A model generated the notes under the pieces. That model made no database searches and was not told where the DNA came from. It worked only from the letters and a program-made list of their open reading frames with translations. A stretch of DNA of 64,000 nucleotides, from contig NZ_PTJS01000001.1 of the NCBI RefSeq assembly GCF_002941025.1, forward strand, positions 4,216,001-4,280,000, in the 5' to 3' direction. The position numbers were made by a program, and so were the translations under genes. Below, piece after piece: positions 56,378 through 64,000 of the stretch (positions within the stretch are counted from its first letter, which is position 1; each line of letters opens with the position of its first letter). The DNA comes from Streptomyces sp. QL37 (GTDB taxonomy: Bacteria > Actinomycetota > Actinomycetes > Streptomycetales > Streptomycetaceae).

Positions 56378-57460
56378 TCAGCGCTCGACGTCGCCGGCGA
56401 TGAACTTCTCGACGTTCTCGCGGGCCTCGTCGTCGAAGTACTGGACCGGCGGGGACTTCATGAAGTACGAGGAGGCCGAGAGGATCGGGCCGCCGATGCC
56501 GCGGTCCTTGGCGATCTTCGCTGCGCGCACGGCGTCGATGATGACACCGGCGGAGTTCGGGGAGTCCCAGACCTCGAGCTTGTACTCCAGGTTCAGCGGG
56601 ACGTCACCGAAGGCGCGGCCCTCGAGGCGCACGTATGCCCACTTGCGGTCGTCCAGCCAGGCCACGTAGTCCGAGGGGCCGATGTGGACGTTGTCCGCAC
56701 CGAGCTCGCGGTCACGGATCTGCGAGGTGACGGCCTGCGTCTTCGAGATCTTCTTGGACTCCAGGCGCTCACGCTCGAGCATGTTCTTGAAGTCCATGTT
56801 GCCGCCGACGTTCAGCTGCATCGTGCGGTCCAGGATGACGCCCCGGTCCTCGAAGAGCTTCGCCATCACGCGGTGCGTGATGGTGGCGCCCACCTGGGAC
56901 TTGATGTCGTCGCCGACGATCGGGACACCGGCCTCGGTGAACTTGTCGGCCCACTCCTTGGTGCCGGCGATGAACACCGGGAGGGCGTTGACGAACGCGA
57001 CCTTGGCGTCGATGGCGCACTGCGCGTAGAACTTCGCAGCCACCTCGGAACCGACGGGCAGGTAGCAGACGAGGACGTCGACCTGCTTGTCCTTGAGGAC
57101 CTGGACGATGTCGACGGGGGCGTCGGCCGACTCCTCGATCGTCTCGCGGTAGTACTTGCCCAGGCCGTCGTGGGTGTGGCCGCGCTGAACGGTCACACCG
57201 GTGTTCGGCACGTCGGCGATCTTGATGGTGTTGTTCTCGCTGGCGCCGATGGCGTCCGCGAGGTCGAGGCCGACCTTCTTCGCGTCGACGTCGAAGGCGG
57301 CGACGAACTCGACGTCGCTCACGTGGTATTCGCCGAACTGAACGTGCATCAGACCGGGCACCTTGCCGGCCGGATCGGCGTCCTTGTAGTACTCGACGCC
57401 CTGCACCAGCGAGGCGGCGCAGTTGCCCACGCCGACGATGGCTACGCGAACCGAACCCAT
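56378..57460 (-). CDS. ino1: Inositol-3-phosphate synthase
   Basis: A 360-aa NAD-dependent synthase that converts glucose 6-phosphate to myo-inositol 3-phosphate, the entry point for phosphatidylinositol and mycothiol. The nucleotide-binding motif is [39 protein letters not shown] and [12 protein letters not shown] are typical of the prokaryotic (archaeal-like) group. I start at ATG 57460 ([10 protein letters not shown]) with AGGGAG upstream. It is 62 bp downstream of the PadR gene and probably in its operon. It can feed mycothiol, the thiol buffer that pairs with SigR/TrxB control. Confidence 0.96.
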   Translation of the reverse strand: MGSVRVAIVGVGNCAASLVQGVEYYKDADPAGKVPGLMHVQFGEYHVSDVEFVAAFDVDAKKVGLDLADAIGASENNTIKIADVPNTGVTVQRGHTHDGLGKYYRETIEESADAPVDIVQVLKDKQVDVLVCYLPVGSEVAAKFYAQCAIDAKVAFVNALPVFIAGTKEWADKFTEAGVPIVGDDIKSQVGATITHRVMAKLFEDRGVILDRTMQLNVGGNMDFKNMLERERLESKKISKTQAVTSQIRDRELGADNVHIGPSDYVAWLDDRKWAYVRLEGRAFGDVPLNLEYKLEVWDSPNSAGVIIDAVRAAKIAKDRGIGGPILSASSYFMKSPPVQYFDDEARENVEKFIAGDVER

Positions 57461-57522
57461 GCCGATTGCTCCCTGTGTGTTCTCGGTGTTCCCCGATGAC
57501 GCCTTGCGGATCTGCGGGGATA

Positions 57523-58224
57523 TCACTTGGTGTCGTCGGACGGATCCGGCCGGGAGTCGTCCCGGTGCCGGGGCAGGCCGCCCGTCTCTCCTGATGTGTC
57601 GTGCTGAGTGGAGCCCTCGGGCGAGGATCGTCGCTGATCCCGTCCCGACCGCTCGCTCTCGATGAGCTCGTTCAGCCAGCGCACTTCGCGCTCCACGGAC
57701 TCCATGCCGTGTCGCTGCAGCTCAAGCGTGTAGTCGTCGAGTCGTTCACGGGTGCGGGCGAGAGAGGCGCGCATCTTCTCGAGGCGCTCCTCCAGCCTGC
57801 TGCGGCGTCCTTCGAGTACGCGCATGCGCACTTCGCGCTCCGTCTGTCCGAAGAAGGCGAAGCGAGCCGCGAAGTGCTCGTCCTCCCAGGAGTCCGGACC
57901 GGTGTGCGAGAGCAGCTCCTCGAAGTGCTCCTTACCTTCTGCCGTCAATCGGTAGACGATCTTGGCGCGGCGCCCGGCCAGCGAGGACGAAGGGGCGACC
58001 CCACGCCCTGTGGCAGGCGGCAGCGCCGGCACGCTTCCCGGTTCCTCGATCAACCAGCCGTTCGCGACCAGCGTCTTGAGGCAGGGGTAGAGGGTGCCGT
58101 AGCTGAAGGCGCGGAAGATCCCCAGCGACGTGTTGAGGCGCTTGCGCAGCTCGTATCCGTGCATGGGTGACTCGCGGAGCAGGCCGAGTACGGCGAATTC
58201 GAGGATGCCGGAGCGTCTGCTCAT
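57523..58224 (-). CDS. PadR family transcriptional regulator
   Basis: A 233-aa regulator. The N-terminal winged helix (about 1-110) has [20 protein letters not shown] and [13 protein letters not shown], the PadR signature. A long helical C-terminus (about 120-195, Arg/Glu-rich) would make the dimer, and the tail is Ser/Asp-rich. ATG start with a strong GGAGGAGGAGG. A 31-bp perfect palindrome lies 57 bp upstream and is the likely operator. It is cotranscribed with ino1, so it probably controls its own gene and inositol synthesis. Confidence 0.93.
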   Translation of the reverse strand: MSRRSGILEFAVLGLLRESPMHGYELRKRLNTSLGIFRAFSYGTLYPCLKTLVANGWLIEEPGSVPALPPATGRGVAPSSSLAGRRAKIVYRLTAEGKEHFEELLSHTGPDSWEDEHFAARFAFFGQTEREVRMRVLEGRRSRLEERLEKMRASLARTRERLDDYTLELQRHGMESVEREVRWLNELIESERSGRDQRRSSPEGSTQHDTSGETGGLPRHRDDSRPDPSDDTK

Positions 58225-58280
58225 CTTCGCCTCCTCCTCCGCCTGGTACTTCCACGGGCCGTCGGGACCCACCTTATGCC

Positions 58281-58311
58281 GTGCTGATGTATCGACTCGA
58301 TACATCAGCAC
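58281..58311. promoter_or_regulatory. 31-bp perfect palindrome, PadR operator
   Basis: Two 15-bp arms (58281-58295 and 58297-58311) around a central C. The core reads ATGTATCGA-C-TCGATACAT, matching the ATGTAT...ATACAT form bound by known PadR proteins. It lies 57-87 bp upstream of the padR-ino1 operon. Confidence 0.88.
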
Positions 58312-58448
58312 GATAGATCGGCCCGTGATGTTCGACAAGGGGAGGGTTCGTGAGCGGCGTCACATCCCCGATTCATAGGGAGTGACTTGCGTAATTTGGG
58401 GTGAAGTTCGGTCCCCGGAGGTTTTTGACCGTGCGTAGTCTGTGCGGC

Positions 58449-58604
58449 ATGCAGACCACCGGGAACCGTGAGGCGCCGTCGAGCGTCAGTAATCGCGGAC
58501 TGTCGGATGTACTGCGGGTGAGCCTTCCGCACGGCTTGTCCGTAATTCGGGGGGACCGGATCTCAACTGCCGCTTCCAGGCGCTCTCGCCTGCCCGAGGA
58601 GTAG
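58449..58604 (+). CDS. Possible small ORF upstream of the PBP gene
   Basis: A 51-aa frame (MQTTGNREAPSSVSNRGLSD) ends 7 bp before the PBP start. It has no clear ribosome site and only moderate codon bias, so it may be just the leader of the PBP gene. Together with 58312-58448 it forms the 387-bp gap between padR and the PBP gene, in which nothing else was seen. Confidence 0.25.
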   Translation: MQTTGNREAPSSVSNRGLSDVLRVSLPHGLSVIRGDRISTAASRRSRLPEE

Positions 58605-58611
58605 TCGTTCG

Positions 58612-61302
58612 ATGAGCGAGCACCGTCGCAAAACGCCGCAACCGCAAGGTGGCGGGCGCGCAGCGGCCAGACGAGCCGCCCAACAGCCTGCTGGACGTCG
58701 CAGCGATGCGTCACGCAGAGCAACTTCAGCATCACCTTCCGGAGCTCATGGCGAGGAGCCGTCGTACGGCGGCCGCGCCGAGGCCCGTCGAGCCGCCCAG
58801 CGCGGCGGGGGCGGGGGCGGCCGGCGGCGGGGAGGTGGCGACGGCGGCGGTCACGAGGGCCGTGGCCGGGGCCGCGCCGACTCCGGCAAGAAGCGCTTCA
58901 TCGACTACCCGCGGGCCGGTAAGTACGGCTTCCGCCGCTGGGTTCCGTCGTGGAGGTTGGTCTCCGGCCTGTGCCTGGGCTTCCTTGGCCTGATGATGGG
59001 TGCGGCCGGCCTCGCGTACGCGCTGGTGGTGCCGCCCGAGATCAAGGACCTCGCCACCGCGCAGAACAACGTCTACTACTGGGACGACGACACACAGATG
59101 GTCGCCACCGGCGGTTCCGTCAACCGCCAGGAGATCGACTACGCCCAGATCCCCGAGTCGATGCGGAACGCCGTCATCTCGGCCGAGAACAAGTCGTTCG
59201 AGACCGACCGGGGCATCGACCCCATGGGTATCGCCCGCGCCTTCTGGAACATGGCTCGGGGAGGCGACACCCAGGGCGGTTCCACGATCACCCAGCAGTA
59301 CGTGAAGAACTCCATGCTCACCCAGGACCAGACCCTGAGCCGGAAGTTCAAGGAACTCTTCATCACGCTCAAGGTCGGCGAGACCGTGGGCAAGAACGAG
59401 GTCATGGCGGGGTACCTCAACGTCTCCTACTACGGACGGGGTGCCTCGGGGCTTCAGGCGGCGGCGCGTACGTACTACGGCAAGGACGCCGAGAGGCTCA
59501 ACGCCAGCGAGTGCGCCTTCCTGGCGACGCTGCTCAAGGGCGCCAGCTACTACGACCCCGCGGGCGCCCCCGACGTCGACCCGGTGAACGCCACAGCGGC
59601 GAAGAACACCGAGCGGGCCAAGAAGCGCTGGAACTGGATCCTCGACGAAGAGGTCAAGGACAAGCGGCTGAGCGCGGCCGAGCGCGCGAAGTTCACCGAG
59701 TTCCCCATGCCGGATCCGCCGAAGAAGGACGCCAAGCTGGGCGGCCAGACCGGATACCTGGTCGACCTCGCCACCAAGTACTTCCTCGCGCACAACGAGG
59801 ACGGCGTCACCGAGAAGGAACTGGCCCGGGGCGGCTACGAGATCCACACGACCTTCAACAAGAAGAAGGTCTCGGATCTCGAGAAGTCGATCAAGAAGGT
59901 GTACGCCGCCAAGATCGACCCCAAGAAGCGGCCCGACAAGGACACGCACGTCGAGTTCGGCGGTGCGTCGGTCGACACCAAGACGGGCGCCATCATCGCC
60001 ACGTACGGCGGTCAGGACGCGACGCAGCACTACACCAACAACGCCGACGCGACCGGTGCGCAGGTCGGTTCGACGTTCAAGCCGTTCGTGCTGGCGGCCG
60101 CCATGGAGCACGGGAGGCGCGATCCCAAACGTGGCGATCAGCAGAGCGACTCGGAGCGTACGCCCGTCTCGCCGAAGAGCATCTACAACGGCGACAACAA
60201 GCTGAAGATCAATCTGTGGAACGGCCAGGTCTGGCAGGACAAGGCAGGCAAGGAGTGGCTCCAGACCAACGACGGAGACCACAGTTACGGGGACATCACC
60301 CTCCGCTACGCCATGCAGGAGTCCGCCAACTCCCCGTACGTCCAGCTCGGCATGGACGTCGGCACCGACAAGGTGAAGGAGGCCGCCGTGAGGGCGGGGC
60401 TGCGCGACGACGAGTACATGGCGGACTCGGACTACCCCTCGTTCTCCATCGGCACGTCCTCGCCGAGCGCGATCCGGATGGCCGGCGCGTACTCCACCTT
60501 CGCCACCAGTGGCAAGCAGCGGGAGCCCTTCTCGGTCACCGAGGTCAAGCACAGGGGCGACGTCATCTACCAGCACGAGACGGTGACCAAGCAGGCGTTC
60601 CCCAGCATCGTCGCGGACAACGTCACCGACGTGCTGAAGAACGTCGTCGAGAACGGGACCGGTCGTCCGGCCCAGATCCCAGGACGTGACGTGGCCGGCA
60701 AGACCGGTACCACGGACGGCAACAAGTCGGCCTGGTTCGTCGGCTACACCCCGCAGATCTCGACGGCCGTCAGCATGTTCCGGATGGACGACGACGAGAC
60801 GAAGAAGGACCGCGAGTTCCTGGAGATGTACGGCACGGGTGGCGAGGAGTCGATCCACGGAGCCTCGTTCCCGGCGCAGATCTGGCAGGACTACATGACC
60901 GACGCGGTGAAGGGCACGAAGCTCGTGAACTTCCCGAAGCCGGAACCGATCGGCGAAACGCTCTTCGGCGGCGGCGCGGTCAGCCCCAGCCCGACGCCGA
61001 GCCCGACGCCCTCGCCTTCGGAGTCCAGCGAGAAGCCGACGCCGACTGCTCCCACACCGTCGTCCCCGACGCCCACGCCGAGCGAGACGTGCGCGCCGCT
61101 CGACTGGGAGTGCAAGAACAACGAGGACGGCGGGGCCACCAACGGCAACGGCAACGAGGGAACCACCGACGGAACGACCGACGGTGGGACGGACGCCGGT
61201 GCCACGGACGGCGGGACGGACACCGGGACGACCGAAGGATCGACCGAGGGCACGACCGAGGGCGAGGAGAACGAACGAGGCGGGATCTGGGGCGGCGGTT
61301 AG
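58612..61302 (+). CDS. Class A penicillin-binding protein (glycosyltransferase/transpeptidase)
   Basis: An 896-aa bifunctional enzyme that polymerises and cross-links peptidoglycan. The N-terminal ~115 residues are Gly/Arg/Gln-rich and cytoplasmic; a membrane segment (about 122-142) follows. The transglycosylase domain has AENKSF near residue 191 (E192 kept, the usual Asp is Asn) and GGSTITQQYVKN. The transpeptidase domain has STFK (S487), the SAN triad and GKTGTTDG (K697). The tail is a long Pro/Ser/Thr then Gly/Thr/Asp-rich extension (about 785-896). ATG start with GAGGAG. Confidence 0.95.
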   Translation: MSEHRRKTPQPQGGGRAAARRAAQQPAGRRSDASRRATSASPSGAHGEEPSYGGRAEARRAAQRGGGGGGRRRGGGDGGGHEGRGRGRADSGKKRFIDYPRAGKYGFRRWVPSWRLVSGLCLGFLGLMMGAAGLAYALVVPPEIKDLATAQNNVYYWDDDTQMVATGGSVNRQEIDYAQIPESMRNAVISAENKSFETDRGIDPMGIARAFWNMARGGDTQGGSTITQQYVKNSMLTQDQTLSRKFKELFITLKVGETVGKNEVMAGYLNVSYYGRGASGLQAAARTYYGKDAERLNASECAFLATLLKGASYYDPAGAPDVDPVNATAAKNTERAKKRWNWILDEEVKDKRLSAAERAKFTEFPMPDPPKKDAKLGGQTGYLVDLATKYFLAHNEDGVTEKELARGGYEIHTTFNKKKVSDLEKSIKKVYAAKIDPKKRPDKDTHVEFGGASVDTKTGAIIATYGGQDATQHYTNNADATGAQVGSTFKPFVLAAAMEHGRRDPKRGDQQSDSERTPVSPKSIYNGDNKLKINLWNGQVWQDKAGKEWLQTNDGDHSYGDITLRYAMQESANSPYVQLGMDVGTDKVKEAAVRAGLRDDEYMADSDYPSFSIGTSSPSAIRMAGAYSTFATSGKQREPFSVTEVKHRGDVIYQHETVTKQAFPSIVADNVTDVLKNVVENGTGRPAQIPGRDVAGKTGTTDGNKSAWFVGYTPQISTAVSMFRMDDDETKKDREFLEMYGTGGEESIHGASFPAQIWQDYMTDAVKGTKLVNFPKPEPIGETLFGGGAVSPSPTPSPTPSPSESSEKPTPTAPTPSSPTPTPSETCAPLDWECKNNEDGGATNGNGNEGTTDGTTDGGTDAGATDGGTDTGTTEGSTEGTTEGEENERGGIWGGG

Positions 61303-61376
61303 CCCCCCTCAGGGCGGCGTGGAGGACACCACGCGCCCTCCGGGAGCCCCGTGAAGGGCCTCCGGGCACGTATACG

Positions 61377-61411
61377 AGGGCCGTCGGCACCTGTCAGGTG
61401 CCGGCGGCCCT
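61377..61411. terminator. Terminator after the PBP gene
   Basis: Nearly perfect 17-bp palindromic stem with one G-U pair (61377-61411, centre near 61394), 75 bp past the PBP stop. Confidence 0.8.
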
Positions 61412-61470
61412 TCGTGTGTCCCGGACCTGGGCAACGCCCGCACACAGCCCCGTACGGCAGGATGTGCGGC

Positions 61471-62976
61471 ATGCCAAGCGCAGAAGACACGAGCGTGCAC
61501 CAGGAGCCGTCCGTCGTACCGCCCACGCGACAGGACGAGATCGCCGCAGCGGGCAGCGAACTGATCGGCGGGCCCGCGGGCCGCTGGGCACGGTTCGGAT
61601 CGGGACCGCTGACACCGGTGCGTGTCATCGCGCTCGTGGCGATCGGGATGTTCGCGCTCGGCATGGTGCAGAAGGTCCCCTGCTACGACTGGGCGTGGTT
61701 CCGCGGAACCAGCTCGCAGTACACGCACGCGTGCTACTCCGACATCCCGCACCTCTACGTCGGACGCGGCTTCGCCGACGGCCTCGTGCCGTACTTCGAC
61801 CGGCTGACCGGTGACATGGCGTACCTCGAGTACCCCGTCCTGACCGGCCTCTTCATGCAGGTCGCGTCCTGGCTGACGCTGACACCGTCCTCGGACCCCG
61901 CACAGCAGCGCGAGCAGATGTACTGGATGGTCAACGCGGGCATGCTGATGATCTGCGCCGTGATCATCGCGGTGTGCGTCGCGCGTACGCACCGGCGCCG
62001 CCCCTGGGACGGACTGCTGGTCGCGCTCGCGCCCGCGCTCGCGCTCACCGCGACGATCAACTGGGACCTGCTCGCCGTCGCTCTGACAGCCGCGGCGATG
62101 CTCATGTGGTCGCGCGGCAGGAACGTGGCCTTCGGGATCCTCATCGGCCTCGCCACCGCCGCGAAGCTCTACCCCGTGCTGCTCCTCGGACCCCTGCTGG
62201 TGCTGTGCTGGAGGGCCGGCAAGTGGCGGGAGTACGGGACGGCGCTCCTCGGCGCGGCGGCGGCCTGGCTGGTGGTCAACCTGCCGGTGATGCTGTACGC
62301 CCCCGAGGGATGGAAGAAGTTCTACACGTTCAGCCAGGAACGGCAGATCGACTACGGATCGTTCTGGCTGATCATCACCCAGCGCACCGGCCGGCCCATC
62401 GACGTGGACACGGTGAACACGGCCTCGGTGCTGCTGATGGCCGTGCTGTGCGCGGGGATCGCGGGGCTGGCGCTGACCGCCCGGCACCGGCCGCGCTTCG
62501 CCCAGCTGGCGTTCCTCGTGGTGGCCGCCTTCATCCTGACGAACAAGGTCTACTCACCGCAGTACGTGCTCTGGCTGATCCCTCTGGCCGCGCTCGCCAG
62601 GCCTCGCTGGCGGGACTTCCTCGTCTGGCAGGCCTGCGAGGTCATGTACTTCCTGGGGATCTGGTTCTACCTCGCGTACACGACGAGCGGCGACAAGCAC
62701 CAAGGGCTGCCGCAGGACGGCTATCAGGTCGCGGTCGTCCTGCACCTGGCCGGAACGCTCTACCTCTGCGCACTGATCGTCAGGGACATCCTGAGGCCGG
62801 AGCGGGATCCCGTCAGGCTCGACGGGTCCGACGATCCGTCGGGCGGGGTGCTCGACGGGGCGCCGGACCGGAAGGCGTTCCCGCAGGTGCGCCCTCATCC
62901 GGACCACGACACGGCACCCGCGGCCGAAGGACCGCGGGTGGAGTGGGGCACCGCCGGAAGAACGGCCTCCGACTGA
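61471..62976 (+). CDS. Glycosyltransferase family 87 (DUF2029) membrane protein
   Basis: A 501-aa polytopic membrane protein with about ten to eleven hydrophobic segments. The first external loop has KVPCYDWAWFRG and AYLEYPVLTGLF. Later segments include ATAAKLYPVLLLGPLLVLCW and NKVYSPQYVLWLIPLAAL, typical of GT87 polyprenyl-phosphate-dependent mannosyl- or arabinosyltransferases. The C-terminal ~55 residues are polar. I start at ATG 61471 (MPSAEDTSVHQEP). Substrate unknown; neighbours suggest a cell-envelope glycan. Confidence 0.9.
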   Translation: MPSAEDTSVHQEPSVVPPTRQDEIAAAGSELIGGPAGRWARFGSGPLTPVRVIALVAIGMFALGMVQKVPCYDWAWFRGTSSQYTHACYSDIPHLYVGRGFADGLVPYFDRLTGDMAYLEYPVLTGLFMQVASWLTLTPSSDPAQQREQMYWMVNAGMLMICAVIIAVCVARTHRRRPWDGLLVALAPALALTATINWDLLAVALTAAAMLMWSRGRNVAFGILIGLATAAKLYPVLLLGPLLVLCWRAGKWREYGTALLGAAAAWLVVNLPVMLYAPEGWKKFYTFSQERQIDYGSFWLIITQRTGRPIDVDTVNTASVLLMAVLCAGIAGLALTARHRPRFAQLAFLVVAAFILTNKVYSPQYVLWLIPLAALARPRWRDFLVWQACEVMYFLGIWFYLAYTTSGDKHQGLPQDGYQVAVVLHLAGTLYLCALIVRDILRPERDPVRLDGSDDPSGGVLDGAPDRKAFPQVRPHPDHDTAPAAEGPRVEWGTAGRTASD

Positions 62977-62989
62977 GGGAGGCCGGGGG

Positions 62990-64000
62990 CTACCGGTCCA
63001 CGAGGCGGTCGAACTGGGTGGTGGTGTGGCGCAGGTGGGCCACCAGTTCGTCGCCGACCCTCGGCTCCTGGGCGTCCGAGGGCACGAAGAGGATCGACAC
63101 CTGCATGTGCGGCGGCTCGGCGAACCAGCGCTGCTTGCCGGCCCAGACGAACGGTGACAGGTTGCGGTTGACCGTGGCCAGCCCGGCGCGTGCGACGCCC
63201 TTGGCACGCGGCATCACCCCGTGCAGGGCCTTCGGGGCCTCCAGACCGACACCGTGGGAGGTTCCGCCGGCGACGACGACCAGCCACCCGTCGGACGCGG
63301 CCTTCTGCTGGCGGTAGCCGAATCTGTCCCCCTTGACCACGGGCGTGACGTCGAGCACCGCGCCGCGGTATTCCGTCGCCTCGTGGTCGCCGAGCCAGAG
63401 CCGGGTGCCGATGCGCGCGCGGAAGCGGGTCTGCGGGAACTGCTGGCGCAGCCGCGCCAGCTCCTCGGCGCGCAGATGGCTGACGAACATGGTGTGCAGC
63501 GGCAGCCGGGCGGCGCGCAGACGGTCCATCCAGGTGATGACCTCCTCGACCGCGTCCGACCCGTCCGTGCGGTCGAGCGGCAGGTGCAGCGCGAAGCCTT
63601 CGAGGCGTACGTCCTCGATCGCGGCGTGCAGCTGGCCGAGCTCCTCCTCCTTCACACCGTGGCGCTTCATCGAGCTCATGCACTCGATGACGACGCGCGC
63701 GCCCACCAGGGCGTGCACACCGTCCACGGAGGAGACGGAACGAATCACGCGGTCGGGCAGCGGTACCGGCTCCTCGCCCCGGCGGAAGGGCGTGAGCACC
63801 AGCAGGTCGCCGCTGAACCAGTCCTTGATGCGAGCGGCCTCGTACGTGGTCCCGACGGCCAGCGTGTCGGAGCCGAAGCGGATCGCCTCGTCGGCCAGGC
63901 GCTCGTGTCCGAAGCCGTAGCCGTTGCCCTTGCAGACGGGCACGAGGTCCGGGAACTGGTCCAGGACGGACTTCTGGTGCGCCCGCCAGCGCGCGGTGTC
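62990..64000 (-). CDS. Alanine racemase-like PLP protein (partial at 5' end)
   Basis: The visible 336 residues begin before the window edge. The PLP-lysine motif VCKGNGYGFG (canonical VKANAYGHG) and MSSMKRHGV (canonical DTGMxRLG) identify a type III PLP fold. The C-terminal domain aligns with alanine racemase, but the catalytic tyrosine motif GYADGY is replaced by VVVAGGTSHG, so the usual second catalytic base is missing. It may act on another substrate, or not racemise at all. The stop is 13 bp from the end of the GT87 gene (convergent). Confidence 0.85.
   Translation of the reverse strand, partial: DTARWRAHQKSVLDQFPDLVPVCKGNGYGFGHERLADEAIRFGSDTLAVGTTYEAARIKDWFSGDLLVLTPFRRGEEPVPLPDRVIRSVSSVDGVHALVGARVVIECMSSMKRHGVKEEELGQLHAAIEDVRLEGFALHLPLDRTDGSDAVEEVITWMDRLRAARLPLHTMFVSHLRAEELARLRQQFPQTRFRARIGTRLWLGDHEATEYRGAVLDVTPVVKGDRFGYRQQKAASDGWLVVVAGGTSHGVGLEAPKALHGVMPRAKGVARAGLATVNRNLSPFVWAGKQRWFAEPPHMQVSILFVPSDAQEPRVGDELVAHLRHTTTQFDRLVDR

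Noticed and set aside
59181..59200. Asp-to-Asn change in the glycosyltransferase motif of the PBP as evidence of inactivity
   Set aside because: The catalytic Glu is kept and, as far as I recall, AENKSF-type motifs are common in actinobacterial class A PBPs, so loss of function is not supported.
58732..60858. 708-codon minus-strand frame opposite the PBP gene
   Set aside because: Antisense shadow of the class A PBP, which has intact catalytic motifs on the plus strand.

Overview
The window is a roughly 72% G+C actinobacterial chromosome segment, almost certainly from a Streptomyces species. The evidence is the gene order around the replication origin (gyrA-gyrB-DUF721-recF-gnd-dnaN-oriC-dnaA-rpmH-rnpA-yidD-yidC-jag-rsmG-parA-parB), a DnaA with a very long linker, CrgA, class E sortases, frequent GTG starts and eight exact copies of the 14-bp Streptomyces parS site. 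The origin lies in the 979-bp dnaN-dnaA gap (33152-34130). Apart from dnaA itself, most housekeeping genes point away from it.

Left of oriC, reading inward. 776-8806 is a cell-wall growth and Ser/Thr phosphorylation operon (fhaA, fhaB, pstP, rodA, pbpA, pknB). 8885-11852 is a tightly overlapped operon on the opposite strand (small membrane protein, glutamine amidotransferase, two class E sortases). 11969-16024 holds a DUF881 protein, crgA, a zinc-finger rhomboid protease, a cyclophilin and a DUF5324 protein. The crgA-rhomboid gap carries three perfect DnaA boxes about 20 kb from oriC. 16277-23334 holds tRNA-Ala, an HTH regulator with a membrane kinase, an unusual pair of exported proteins (VWA protein plus paralogous partner), DLW-39, a small secreted protein and tRNA-Ile. 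23406-33151 is the gyrase/recF/dnaN block.

Right of oriC. rpmH to rsmG (36296-39793) covers ribosome/RNase P and membrane insertion. parAB (40146-42283) carries parS sites and a DnaA box at its 5' end. A GNAT gene faces trxA/trxB, which have a textbook SigR-type promoter. sigM with its zinc-finger anti-sigma factor follows. A frameshifted secreted-protein pseudogene (46573-46860) precedes an MviN-type pseudokinase/lectin-like protein, MurJ and a DUF6049 protein. This sigM-to-cca order matches the mycobacterial chromosome end-to-end. The right edge holds cca, an MFS transporter, ino1 with a PadR regulator and a 31-bp perfect operator, a class A PBP, a GT87 membrane protein and an alanine-racemase-like protein that runs off the window.

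The most interesting structure is in the non-coding layer. Four of the eight parS sites are built into terminator hairpins or extended palindromes in gene-end gaps. Two others lie inside coding sequence and are read in the same frame. The best DnaA boxes lie outside oriC, at crgA, dnaA and parA. Together they suggest that origin-proximal DNA couples replication initiation, segregation and septation.
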